From Dehalococcoidia bacterium (GTDB lineage Bacteria > Chloroflexota > Dehalococcoidia > UBA3495): a stretch of 43,125 nucleotides of DNA. The translations under genes were made by a program, and so were the position numbers. Location of the stretch: positions 1-43,125 of the forward strand of contig JASMCQ010000096.1 in NCBI GenBank assembly GCA_030753265.1, read 5' to 3'. Each line of letters begins with the position of its first letter. The stretch's first letter is position 1. This document shows, one piece after another, positions 8,315 through 15,728 of this stretch. The notes under the pieces were generated by a model. That model saw nothing but the letters and a program-made list of their open reading frames with translations. It made no database searches and was not told where the DNA came from.

Positions 8315-9184
8315 TTAGGCGGCAGCCCGGCCGGCCGCCTCCTCCAGCGCCCGGCCGGCCAGCACGTGGGTGAGATGCTCCCGATACTCCTCCGAGCCGT
8401 GCTGGTCACCCAGAAACTCGATGCCGGCAGCCGCCCGCCGCGCCGCCTGACTCAGGTTCCGCGCCGTAGGCGCTTTGCCCGTCAAGTAGCGTTCCAACGC
8501 CCGGCCCCGTACTGCCTTGGGACCGGCGCCGGTTACGCCGATCCGGACCCTCCGGCAAAGCCCCCGTTCATCAAGGGTTACTAGAGCCGCAACCCCAACC
8601 ACGGCGAACCGGGACGCTTTGTTGGCAAACTTCTGGTAGGAAACCCCGGTTTGCGCAGGAAGCTGGGGGACGAAGACCTCGGTAATGATCTCTGTTTCTC
8701 GTAGCGCGGTGGTAAAGAGGTCAACGAAAAAACGGCTGGCGGGCAGGCTGCGGGCTCTTCCGCCCCCGGAGGTCCTGATTCGGGCCTCCAGGGCCAGCAT
8801 GGCCGCTGGAAGGTCGGCGGCGGGGTCGGCGTGGGCGATGGAGCCGCCGATGCTCCCCTTGTTCCTGACCTGCAAATCCGCCACTTGAGCCGCCGTTTCC
8901 GCCAGCAGCGGCGCCAATTCTCTTACCAGCTCTGATGCCTCTAGCGTGTAGCAGGTGGTCACGGGACCGATCGCGAGACCCTCGTCCCGCTCCGTTATGT
9001 AATCCAGATCTCCGATCCGGCCCAGGTCCACCACGTGGGAAGGCTGGGCGAGCCTCAGCTTCATCATCGGCAGCAGACTGTGGCCGCCCGCCAGCACCCT
9101 GGCATCACCGGGGTGCCTCCGGAGGATGGCCAGTGCTTCTCCCAGGGTTGAAGGAGCGTGGTATTCGAAGGCGGCGGGTATCAT
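8315..9184 (-). CDS. FAD-binding subunit of xanthine dehydrogenase/CO dehydrogenase family (CoxM-like, 289 aa)
   Basis: Medium subunit of a molybdenum hydroxylase. It binds FAD and passes electrons from the iron-sulfur subunit to the acceptor. Both FAD signatures are present: AGGHSLLPMMKLRLAQP (residues 32-48) and KGSIGGSIAHADPAAD (109-124). The CO_deh_flav_C domain follows from about residue 180. The gene begins 17 bp after the 2Fe-2S subunit gene (9202-9681) and is certainly cotranscribed with it. The normal third partner, the roughly 750-residue molybdopterin subunit (CoxL/XdhB type), is not on either side: an HpaI aldolase lies downstream and an MFS carrier upstream. The substrate therefore cannot be inferred. 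It may be a purine, an aldehyde, nicotinate-like or CO. Confidence 0.93.
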   Translation of the reverse strand: MIPAAFEYHAPSTLGEALAILRRHPGDARVLAGGHSLLPMMKLRLAQPSHVVDLGRIGDLDYITERDEGLAIGPVTTCYTLEASELVRELAPLLAETAAQVADLQVRNKGSIGGSIAHADPAADLPAAMLALEARIRTSGGGRARSLPASRFFVDLFTTALRETEIITEVFVPQLPAQTGVSYQKFANKASRFAVVGVAALVTLDERGLCRRVRIGVTGAGPKAVRGRALERYLTGKAPTARNLSQAARRAAAGIEFLGDQHGSEEYREHLTHVLAGRALEEAAGRAAA

Positions 9185-9201
9185 ATCTGGCTCTTACTCA
9201 T

Positions 9202-9681
9202 CTAGGTCCGGCTCTCTTGCATCTTGGCGGCGGCGTTTCGGGCCGCCTTCACGATGTTGTAGTAACCGGTGCACCGGCAGATGTTGCCGGCGATGCTGCG
9301 CCGGATCTCGTCGTCCGAGATGGCCGGATCTCGCTCCAGGGCCTGGTAGAGGGTCATTATCATGCCCGGCGTGCAGAAACCGCACTGAAGGCCGTGTTCC
9401 TCCCAGAACCCCTGCTGCAATGGTTGCAACTCCCCATCTCCGGCCAATCCCTCGATGGTGGTGACGCTGGAGCCGTCGGCCTGGACCGCGAGGACGGTGC
9501 AGGACTTGACCGCAAGCCCATCAACCAGGACAGTGCAGGCCCCGCACTGGCTGGTTTCGCAGCCCACGTGGGTGCCGGTGAGCCCCAGCACATCCCGAAG
9601 GAAGTGGACCAGGAGAAGCCGCGGCTCCACGGCATGAGTGTAGCTGACACCGTTTACATCAACGGTGATGGAATGGAACAT
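9202..9681 (-). CDS. (2Fe-2S)-binding subunit of xanthine dehydrogenase/CO dehydrogenase family (CoxS-like, 159 aa)
   Basis: Small subunit of a molybdenum hydroxylase carrying two [2Fe-2S] clusters. The plant-ferredoxin-like N-terminal cluster uses C41, C46, C49 and C61 (CETSQCGAC...C). The C-terminal helical cluster uses C100, C103, C135 and C137 (CGFC...CRC). All eight cysteines are present, so the protein should be functional. The start at 9681 is chosen because GGGGGAG precedes it and the beta-grasp domain begins directly ([11 protein letters not shown]). A longer frame to 9741 has no support. It is followed at 17 bp by the FAD subunit. No large molybdopterin subunit is in the window. Confidence 0.94.
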   Translation of the reverse strand: MFHSITVDVNGVSYTHAVEPRLLLVHFLRDVLGLTGTHVGCETSQCGACTVLVDGLAVKSCTVLAVQADGSSVTTIEGLAGDGELQPLQQGFWEEHGLQCGFCTPGMIMTLYQALERDPAISDDEIRRSIAGNICRCTGYYNIVKAARNAAAKMQESRT

Positions 9682-10097
9682 CGCTTCTCCCCCCAGCCAG
9701 ATAGAAGGCAACCCCGGCAAGGGGCATGTTATCCAGGCCAAGAAAGCGTGTCAACCGCCGTTGGATGCCCGCGTGCGCTACGGTTCTTTAGGAGGGGTTT
9801 CAGGGGAACCCTTTCTTGGAAGAAAGGGTCCCCCTGACGCTCCCCCCCCCAGTGAGCCGGCTCGCCTCCATGAATGCCTCCGATTGTAGTAGTATATGCC
9901 GTGTAGACCTCTCATAGCGTATTCGTAGCAGCGGACCGCAAACCCCTGCTATCCCCGCGAGTTGCCGCCGGCAACTCGCCGATGAGATTGTTAACCGAGC
10001 CTTGGCACCGGCCTTTTCGTCCGATAGGAGAGCCGCCGGGGTGAGGGGTCGCGCTCGTGGGCAAACCGGAGCATGACCCACTGATGAAGGACTTCGT
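9682..10097. other. Divergent intergenic region without genes (416 bp)
   Basis: Lies between the minus-strand CoxS-type gene and the plus-strand MFS gene, so it must hold both promoters; I see no convincing -35/-10 pair for either. The only clear structure is the hairpin at 9800-9837. An in-frame stop at 10074 limits the start of the MFS gene. Confidence 0.6.
9800..9837. repeat. Long near-perfect hairpin (17-bp stem)
   Basis: TCAGGGGAACCCTTTCTT is followed after two bases by AAGAAAGGGTCCCCCTGA. The arms pair over about 17 bp with a single bulge. A run of ten C follows at 9842-9851. It lies in the intergenic region between divergent genes, so it is not an ordinary terminator. It looks like a dispersed hairpin repeat of which only one copy falls here. 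Confidence 0.6.
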
Positions 10098-11402
10098 TTG
10101 AACCGCCTCGCAATAGATCGCCCCCGCAGAATCTTCTACGGCTGGTGGCTGGCCGGAGTCGCCGCCGCCGTTATGGCCCTGGGCAACGTGCCTTTCTTCC
10201 AGGGCACCACGGTCTGGAACCCGGTCCTGGAGGCCCATTTTGGGTGGGGCCGGGGCCAGATGTCCTGGGCCTTCGCCTTGGCCAGGGCCGAGGGTGGTCT
10301 GCTGGGTCCGCTGGAAGGGTTCTTGATCGAGCGCCTGGGGCCCCGGCGCATGGTGCTGATCGGCCTGGTAATCCTGGGAAGCGGCTTCGTCTTCCTGGGC
10401 AACATTCAGCAGATCTGGCACCTGTACCTGTCCTTCCTTGTCATGAGCCTGGGCGTGGGGCTGGGCACCTGGCTCCCGATGATGACGGCGCTCAATAGCT
10501 GGTTCATCCGGCGGCGGGCAACGGCAATGGCCCTGGCCATGGAGGGGTTCTCCCTCGGCGGGGTGTTCCTGATACCGGCCATGGCCTGGGCCATCGGCAG
10601 CATCGAGCCGGGGGAACCGGACCGGTTCGGCTGGCGGGCCACTGCCCAGGGCATAGGTTTCTTCTTGATGGCCCTGGCCTTTCCCATCTCCCACCTCGTG
10701 CGAAACCGGCCCGAGGAGTACGGTCAGCTTCCCGACGGAGATAGCTCGAAGCGCCCTCCGGTGGCGACCCAACAGGCAGAAGCTCCTCCGCGAAGCAGCG
10801 AGGAACAGGACTTTACCTGGCAGCAAGCCGTGAGAACGCGGGCTTTCTGGCTGATTACCATTGGCCACGCTTGCTCCACCACCGTCATTGTGACCGTGGC
10901 GGTGCACCTGGGACTAATGCTGGGAGATCGGGGGTTCTCGTTGCAGATGGTCGGCTGGGTGGTTTCGACGTACACCGCCGTCGGCGCCGTGTTCACCCTC
11001 GTGGGCGGGTACGTGGGCGACCGAGTGCCCATACGTCTGGCGCTATTCGGGTTCTCCGCGATCCAGTCGGTGGCGATCGCCATTTTGTTCCTGAACGAAA
11101 GCACCTATATCGCCTTCGTCTTCGCGTTGCTCATGGGCATCGGCTTCGGAGGCCGGATACCCCTGACCACCGCGATCCGCGGCGTCTACTTCGGCCGCCG
11201 GGCTTTCGCCAGCATTACCGGTATCTCCATGCTGCCGATGAACCTGTTCCTGGTCGCCGCCCCGCTGTTCGCCGGCTACATGTTCGACTACACCGGGAGC
11301 TATGCGACGCCCTTCGTCACCGTGGCGGTCGTAAGCTTCTTGGGCTCCGTTCTGTTCCTGTTCTTGGGAAAACCGCCGGGGCCGAGACTGGGATCGGATT
11401 AG
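10098..11402 (+). CDS. MFS transporter (434 aa)
   Basis: A major facilitator superfamily carrier with about 12 hydrophobic segments in two halves, split by a charged cytoplasmic loop near residues 205-240. The first half includes the inter-helix GxxxxRxGPRR-type loop (FLIERLGPRRMVLIG, about residues 75-89). The N-terminal FYGWWLAG is common in MFS carriers of monocarboxylate or oxalate:formate type. The start is TTG 10098: GAAGGA lies 7 bases upstream (10085-10090) and an in-frame stop at 10074 excludes anything longer. It is convergent with the thioredoxin-like gene (23-bp gap). The substrate is probably an organic acid, by context only. Confidence 0.88.
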   Translation: MNRLAIDRPRRIFYGWWLAGVAAAVMALGNVPFFQGTTVWNPVLEAHFGWGRGQMSWAFALARAEGGLLGPLEGFLIERLGPRRMVLIGLVILGSGFVFLGNIQQIWHLYLSFLVMSLGVGLGTWLPMMTALNSWFIRRRATAMALAMEGFSLGGVFLIPAMAWAIGSIEPGEPDRFGWRATAQGIGFFLMALAFPISHLVRNRPEEYGQLPDGDSSKRPPVATQQAEAPPRSSEEQDFTWQQAVRTRAFWLITIGHACSTTVIVTVAVHLGLMLGDRGFSLQMVGWVVSTYTAVGAVFTLVGGYVGDRVPIRLALFGFSAIQSVAIAILFLNESTYIAFVFALLMGIGFGGRIPLTTAIRGVYFGRRAFASITGISMLPMNLFLVAAPLFAGYMFDYTGSYATPFVTVAVVSFLGSVLFLFLGKPPGPRLGSD

Positions 11403-11425
11403 GCGGTCCGGGTCTGGGACGCCGG

Positions 11426-12010
11426 CTAGCTCACGCTTCCGGCCAGTAACTCTCTCAACTCCTCGACGGTGGCTTCGATCCAATTGCCGGCGCGGGCCGA
11501 CGTGCGGGCCCGCCGCTCCCGGCTGAACTCTTGATCGTTGATCTCCGGGTTCTCGGCGCGAATCGCCGCCTCAATCTCCCCGGTCTCCCGGCTGGCCATC
11601 GCCGGACGCTCGATCCAATGACAGATGTACCGGTGGTCCCGGGTGTAGAATACCGCCACCGGAATGGACATGAACTCGCCCCGGTTCAGGAACTCATTCA
11701 TGATGTCGCGGTTCAGGTCTCGGGGGAATATGCGCAGCTCCATGCCGCCGGCCTCCGCCACCCGGGCCAGCACCGGCAGACCCCGAACCACGTCGCCGCA
11801 CCAGTCTTCGCCCAGGACCAGCATCTTGGCCGGTCCGTTGGGGCGATCCGCCAACTCCCGGAACGTGGCGGCATTTTCCGGTTGTATCCGGCACCCGTCG
11901 TAGAATCCATCGAACCGGGCCTTGTTCACTTCTATATGGGCCAGGTACGCATCATAGGCGAACCCTTCCGAGAACCGTTGAGGCGTCACGACACTGGTTT
12001 CACGCGCCAT
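11426..12010 (-). CDS. Thioredoxin-fold protein with WCGD motif (194 aa)
   Basis: A thioredoxin-superfamily protein of the type annotated Thioredoxin_9 or 'thioredoxin family protein'. The active-site region is VLGEDWCGDVVRGLP (residues 66-80). It has a single cysteine, C71, where classical thioredoxin has CxxC, so it is probably not a simple dithiol reductase. It could act through C71 in a monothiol mechanism or as a binding protein. ATG 12010 is supported by AAGGAGCGAG a few bases upstream. The open frame continues far 5' but would overlap the glutaredoxin gene, so the extension is rejected. The glutaredoxin-like gene 197 bp upstream on the same strand suggests a small redox pair. Confidence 0.8.
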   Translation of the reverse strand: MARETSVVTPQRFSEGFAYDAYLAHIEVNKARFDGFYDGCRIQPENAATFRELADRPNGPAKMLVLGEDWCGDVVRGLPVLARVAEAGGMELRIFPRDLNRDIMNEFLNRGEFMSIPVAVFYTRDHRYICHWIERPAMASRETGEIEAAIRAENPEINDQEFSRERRARTSARAGNWIEATVEELRELLAGSVS

Positions 12011-12207
12011 CTCTCGCTCCTTCGCTCGGCAAGCCGATCGCTCGCCGATTATTCCGCCAATCTCGCTCCAAGATCCGGACTGCCACGGGGAATCACCGGG
12101 ACAGGGAAAACGGGCAGCCAAGCTCGGGGAAAGGAACCGATGGTCAAGATAAGCCCCGCAATGATTCCGGCTGAACTCGACGGGCTTCCAGCCCATCAGC
12201 CGATCTC

Positions 12208-12423
12208 TCAACCGGTTTTCCCTTCGAAACCGATCTCCACCCGACCGTCGGGGTGAATAATGATGGGTACCGTATCCCCGTACTCCAGCGCCGCGTCCAG
12301 CGTCTCCTGGCTCTGGTCGACGCGCCGCTCCTCGTAGGCGATGCCTTGCCGGCACCAGGCGTCGCGCAAGGAGTCGCAGGCGGGGCAAACGGTCAGGGTG
12401 TAGACCACTGGAATATCCGCCAT
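12208..12423 (-). CDS. Glutaredoxin-like protein with CPAC motif (71 aa)
   Basis: A very short glutaredoxin/NrdH-type thiol-redox protein. The fold starts with a strand then TVCPACDSLRD, where C13-P-A-C16 is the redox motif. It ends with TVPIIIHPDGRVEIGFEG, containing the cis-proline TVP that packs on the active site. ATG 12423 follows GGGGAGG at a good distance. At 71 residues it matches the minimal glutaredoxin length. It probably reduces disulfides or transfers electrons to a reductase; the partner is unknown. The WCGD thioredoxin-like gene lies just downstream. Confidence 0.8.
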   Translation of the reverse strand: MADIPVVYTLTVCPACDSLRDAWCRQGIAYEERRVDQSQETLDAALEYGDTVPIIIHPDGRVEIGFEGKTG

Positions 12424-12570
12424 GGAAGACCTCCCCTCGGCTGGTGCAGCCATTCTACAGCGTCCAACCCCGGGCGTCACCCGAGCCGGGAGCCATGGGC
12501 CGCCCACGGTCGGTTTCCGACGGTCACCGGGGGCCGTGGGACGCCCTTCGTCGTCCCGGCCCGAACCGTC

Positions 12571-12599
12571 TTGTGCCCGGCCGCCGCCCCGACTATAAT
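12571..12599 (+). promoter_or_regulatory. Putative promoter of the ABM monooxygenase gene
   Basis: TTGTGC (12571-12576), 17-bp spacer, perfect TATAAT (12594-12599). The expected transcription start is near 12606, about 87 bp before ATG 12693. The -35 is weak (three of six). Confidence 0.4.
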
Positions 12600-12692
12600 G
12601 GCGCTGGCTTGACGAGGGGCGAAGCGCTCTCGCCAAACGGCCGCGCGGGTGCAAGCGCGTCTGCCACATCATCTAGGTACCGAGGAGAAAAC

Positions 12693-13001
12693 ATGATTGC
12701 GCTGATCGTATCCATCAAGATCAAGAAAGGCCACAAGGAAGCCTTCATGGCGTCCATGATGGGCGACGCCCACGGCTCCAACAACGATGAGCCCGGATGC
12801 CTTCGCTTTGACGTTTTGCAGGACAACGAGGACCCTAACCGGATCCACCTGTATGAGGTATACAAGGACCAGGCGGCCGTCGACGCCCACCGGGCAGCGC
12901 CCCACTACACCAAGTGGCGGGAGACGGTGAAGGACTGGTTCGACGGAGAGATCGGGCGGAGTGTCGCCACTCCCATCCACTACGCGGGGTCCGTGGTATA
13001 A
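12693..13001 (+). CDS. Antibiotic biosynthesis monooxygenase (ABM) family / YgiN-like protein (102 aa)
   Basis: A small ferredoxin-like alpha-beta-barrel protein of the ABM superfamily, whose members include the quinol monooxygenase YgiN and heme-degrading or antibiotic-modifying enzymes. Visible signatures are the N-terminal strand MIALIVSIKIKKGH, the NEPGC-like segment DEPGCLRFDVLQD (residues 31-43), and then LYEVYKDQAAVDAHRAAPHYTKW (about 52-74), the usual YExWxDxxAxxxHxxxPH pattern. It has normal length for the family. ATG 12693 follows GAGGAG. It probably acts as a cytoplasmic dimer. The substrate is unknown and no quinone pathway gene is adjacent. It converges on the aminotransferase gene with a 54-bp gap that holds a strong hairpin. 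Confidence 0.88.
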   Translation: MIALIVSIKIKKGHKEAFMASMMGDAHGSNNDEPGCLRFDVLQDNEDPNRIHLYEVYKDQAAVDAHRAAPHYTKWRETVKDWFDGEIGRSVATPIHYAGSVV

Positions 13002-13036
13002 GGGCCTGATTGGGCGACGGCGCGACGGGCAGTTTT

Positions 13037-13054
13037 CGCGGCGGCCCCGCCGCG
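13037..13054. terminator. GC hairpin between convergent genes
   Basis: CGCGGCGG and CCGCCGCG form a perfect stem between the convergent ABM and aminotransferase genes. There is no T-tract on either strand, so it is at most a weak or factor-dependent terminator. Confidence 0.35.
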
Positions 13055-13055
13055 T

Positions 13056-14384
13056 TCACCGCTGGCGCGCCAGCACACGCTTGAACGCCGCCACGAAGAT
13101 GTCCACTTCGGCCTCGGTGATAACCGTGGAGAGGGCGCCCACCAGGTTGGACGCGGTCAGGATACCCTCGTTCAGCAGGCCCAGGAACACCTGCCCGCGG
13201 AGCCGCGCATCCTCGGCCGCCACGTCCCGGTAGCCGCGGACCGGGCCCTCGGTGAAGTGGATGCCAAACAGTGAACCCAGGCCGGTGACCTGGACCGGCA
13301 CCTCCAAATCGGCGCAGACCTGGCTGATTCCACTTCGCAAGCGCTCCGTCAGCTCCGCCAGGCGGCGGTAGACCTCCGGGGTGAGCTGCTCCAGCGTCAC
13401 CGCCCCGGCCAGCATGGTAACGGGGTTGGCGTTGAAGGTCCCGGCGTGGGACACCTTGGCGCCTTTGGAGGGGTCGTACAGCTCCATGATGTCCCGGCGG
13501 CCTCCGAAGGCCCCCACCGCGAAGCCACCCCCGATGATCTTCCCCATCGCTGTCATGTCCGGGGTAATGCCGTAGTACTGCTGCCCGCCGCCGGGCGCCA
13601 CCCGAAAGCTGATGACCTCGTCGAAGATCAAGATTATGCCGTGTTCCCTGGTAAACTCCCTCAGCATGGCCAGGAACTCGGACGAGGCGGGGACCATGCC
13701 CACCGAGCCCATAACCGGCTCCACGATGACCGCCGCCAGTTGGTCTTTGTTCTCTTCCAGGAGCCGAAGCGCCACCGCCGTCTCATTGAAGGGAATGATT
13801 ACCACCTGGTCCAACACCCCTTCGGGAAGCCCGGCGCTGCTAGGCAATGCCGCCGGACGCAAGGCGTCCCCGGCTTTTTCGGGGTCGACCCGGAGGCTGA
13901 CGGTCACCGCATCGTGGGTGCCGTGATAGCCACCCTCTACCTTGGCAAAGCGGCTCTTCCCTGTGAAGGCCCGGGCGGCCCGCAGGGTGTTCATCGTCGC
14001 CTCGGTGCCGGAGTTGGTGAACCGGACCAGGTCGAAGCTCGGTATCCGTTCGCAGAGGAGCTTGGCCAGCCGGATCTGGTTCTCGCTGGGCGCGTTGTAA
14101 ACCACGCCCCGGTCCAGTTGCTCCCGGACCGCTTGGACCACCGGCTCGGGCCCGTGGCCCAGTATCAAGGTGGTCATGGTATTGATGAAGTCCAGCCGGT
14201 CAACCCCATCGGCATCCACCACGTGGCAGCCAGAACTGGAGTCGACGAAAATGGGATAGGGTTCCCAAAATATCGAGTGACGGCTGTCGCCGCCGGGGAG
14301 ATATTCCGCCGCCTCCTGCCAGAGGGCCCGAGACTTTGGGGTCAGTTCCAGATAGCGGATCAACTCGGTATTGGCCTGGGTCAT
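13056..14384 (-). CDS. Class III aminotransferase, glutamate-1-semialdehyde 2,1-aminomutase-like (442 aa)
   Basis: A PLP enzyme of fold type I. It carries the GSAM-type landmarks: FTNSGTEATMNTLRAAR (about residues 122-138), GGYHGTHDAV, the PLP-binding D255 in IFDEVISFR, and the Schiff-base lysine K282 in MGKIIGGGFAVGAFGG. The GKxIGGG motif is shared by true glutamate-1-semialdehyde aminomutase (HemL) and related aminotransferases. No other tetrapyrrole gene is nearby, so HemL function is not assured. Start 14384 follows GGAGGAG; the frame extends to 14474 without support. It is transcribed divergently from the DUF4242-like gene, across a 160-bp region with a consensus promoter pointing the other way. 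Confidence 0.88.
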   Translation of the reverse strand: MTQANTELIRYLELTPKSRALWQEAAEYLPGGDSRHSIFWEPYPIFVDSSSGCHVVDADGVDRLDFINTMTTLILGHGPEPVVQAVREQLDRGVVYNAPSENQIRLAKLLCERIPSFDLVRFTNSGTEATMNTLRAARAFTGKSRFAKVEGGYHGTHDAVTVSLRVDPEKAGDALRPAALPSSAGLPEGVLDQVVIIPFNETAVALRLLEENKDQLAAVIVEPVMGSVGMVPASSEFLAMLREFTREHGIILIFDEVISFRVAPGGGQQYYGITPDMTAMGKIIGGGFAVGAFGGRRDIMELYDPSKGAKVSHAGTFNANPVTMLAGAVTLEQLTPEVYRRLAELTERLRSGISQVCADLEVPVQVTGLGSLFGIHFTEGPVRGYRDVAAEDARLRGQVFLGLLNEGILTASNLVGALSTVITEAEVDIFVAAFKRVLARQR

Positions 14385-14463
14385 GGCGGCTCCTCCGGAG
14401 TGGAATGGCACCAGTGTACCAGAGCGGACAGAGCTTGGTGAGCTTTCGCCATCGCCCGCTGTG

Positions 14464-14492
14464 TTGACATGCACATTGACTTAATATATAAT
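14464..14492 (+). promoter_or_regulatory. Perfect consensus sigma-70 promoter
   Basis: TTGACA (14464-14469), exactly 17 bp, then TATAAT (14487-14492): all 12 positions match the consensus. It sits in a locally AT-rich stretch. Transcription should start near 14499, giving a 5' leader of about 45 bases before TTG 14545. Such an unregulated-looking promoter is exceptional in this GC-rich window and predicts strong constitutive expression of the small DUF4242-like gene. Confidence 0.8.
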
Positions 14493-14544
14493 ACTCAATA
14501 CTTGATGCGTTTTACCTATTTGATATAGCGAGGAGGGAGCTAAG

Positions 14545-14790
14545 TTGCCCAAGTATATGGATGTCCATGCTGACCTGAAGCTTCCACCGGAGATGGTTGA
14601 CCGGCTACGGAAAGAGACCGCCGAAAAGAAGGCCGACCAGTTCGGGGTCACCCAGTTGGAACTCTACTACAACCAAGATGGCATGGTGTATTGTCTGCTC
14701 GACGCGCCAGACCAGCAGGCAGTGCGAGACCACCATCAGGGAGCCGGCGTCGCCTGCGGGGACATACACCTGGTTGAATCATTGCTCTGA
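14545..14790 (+). CDS. DUF4242-like small protein (81 aa)
   Basis: A short protein starting MPKYMDVHADL, with later FGVTQLELYYNQDGMVYCLLDAPD and HHQGAG..CGDIHLVESL segments. This pattern fits DUF4242, the family of the streptomycete nickel-binding protein SCO4226, a ferredoxin-like alpha-beta barrel. Candidate metal ligands are H8, H53, H54 and C60 (inference). The start is TTG 14545, directly after the strong AGGAGGGAG. A perfect consensus promoter lies 53-81 bp upstream and a stem followed by TTTATT lies downstream, so it looks like a complete, highly expressed single-gene transcription unit. The biological role in this organism is unknown. Confidence 0.8.
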   Translation: MPKYMDVHADLKLPPEMVDRLRKETAEKKADQFGVTQLELYYNQDGMVYCLLDAPDQQAVRDHHQGAGVACGDIHLVESLL

Positions 14791-14830
14791 GCCAACCGGG
14801 GCCCGACGGGTCCAAGCCGAACCGGACGAA

Positions 14831-14870
14831 TCCCCCAACTCCATTGAAAAGAGAAGTTGAGGGATTTATT
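14831..14870 (+). terminator. Candidate intrinsic terminator after the DUF4242-like gene
   Basis: TCCCCCAACT (14831-14840) pairs with AGTTGAGGGA (14855-14864) with one mismatch, and TTTATT follows directly. It lies about 40 bp after the stop codon, in the right place to end the transcript begun at 14499. Confidence 0.6.
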
Positions 14871-14965
14871 GCGATCTAGCCGAGCCGCAAATTCAACTTG
14901 TGCCGCTTCTTGCCGGCCCGGCTTGCCGGACGGGCCGGAGACTAAGGAAACGCCCCCCCCCGCTG

Positions 14966-15157
14966 CTAGTCCAGTGTCTCGTAAATGGATTGATAGCCAG
15001 CCCGTCATCCCGGCGAAGAGCCTGCCCCGGACTGGATCCGGGGCCGGAATCCAGCCAAACCTTCTCCGGGTTCCGTCCCCGATGCTCTCGGGGACGATTG
15101 CGCACAGAGAATATCGCACAATTTCGCCTAGGTAAGGCTATTTATGAAACAGTGCGC
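14966..15157. repeat. MITE-like element family A, copy 2
   Basis: The left end is CTAGTCCAGTGTCTCGTAAA followed by TGG. The right end, read on the other strand, is CACTGTTTCATAAATAGCC. The interior has CCCGTCATCCCGGCGAAG, a GGATCCGGGGCCGGAATCCAG segment and a GATGCTCTCGGGGACGATTG segment that recur in copies 3 and 4. About 190 bp, no coding sequence. Confidence 0.7.
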
Positions 15158-15159
15158 TG

Positions 15160-15685
15160 GCGCAAGACAACCTGGTGAATTATTGGGAGGGACTGAGGTT
15201 CGAGAAGGGGCAGAGCCAAGTGACGAGGGCTTTTCCCCCGCCAGTGGCCCTCGTCAAGCCTGCCGCGCCGAGGTACTTACAATCTGTCGGCGGGAAATGT
15301 GGTATAGCGGCCCATTCTCAGACCATCGCGCCGGGCCACGGTTTGGACCATGACCTGCGAAGTCCAACCGGCAAATATCTCCAGGTCCCATAGCTGGGAG
15401 TGGAGCCACATTTTTGTACCGGTGTCAGGTTGATCCACCACACCTCACAACAGCTTGCCTTGATACCGACCGATTGATCCTCTGAGCCCACGGTGAACCC
15501 CCCTGCCCCGGTAGATATTGGGTCAACCTCCTACCGGGTTACCCAGACATTGGGACCTCAGCCTGGGTGAAGCCGGGCACCAACCGCCGCCCCCGGACGC
15601 CTTGCCCGCCGGTGTTACAATCTAGGGGCCGTGGGGACACTTACCCTTTTCCAGGCACGAAGACGATAGAGGGCCCAAACGGGCG
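15160..15685. other. Long non-coding stretch before the crotonase gene
   Basis: Together with the family A copy this makes a 938-bp gene-free region (14791-15728). I see short open frames without Shine-Dalgarno sites or family features. A separate hairpin lies at 14913-14938 (CCGGCCCG and CGGGCCGG arms). No RNA gene is recognised. The segment 15420-15560 has several TTGATCC/GGTCAACC-like repeats of unknown meaning. Confidence 0.45.
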
Positions 15686-15707
15686 GGGGCGGTTCGCGAA
15701 CCTCCCC
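15686..15707. repeat. REP-like palindrome with GGTTCGCGAACC core
   Basis: GGGGCGGTTCGCGAACCTCCCC is a 22-nt inverted repeat with a single mismatch. The core differs by one base from the REP at 19894 (GGTTCGTGAACC). It lies about 20 bp before the crotonase start, so it will fold in the mRNA leader near the Shine-Dalgarno at 15718-15722 and could reduce translation. Confidence 0.5.
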
Positions 15708-15728
15708 GGCCAAAACACGGAGGTACCG

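Noticed and set aside
12011..12388. N-terminal extension of the thioredoxin-like protein
   Set aside because: It would overlap the glutaredoxin-like gene in another frame; low-complexity Arg-rich sequence; a strong Shine-Dalgarno fits the start at 12010.
15567..15728. 54-residue N-terminal extension of the crotonase
   Set aside because: It runs through a REP palindrome, and GGAGG before ATG 15729 gives the normal family N-terminus.
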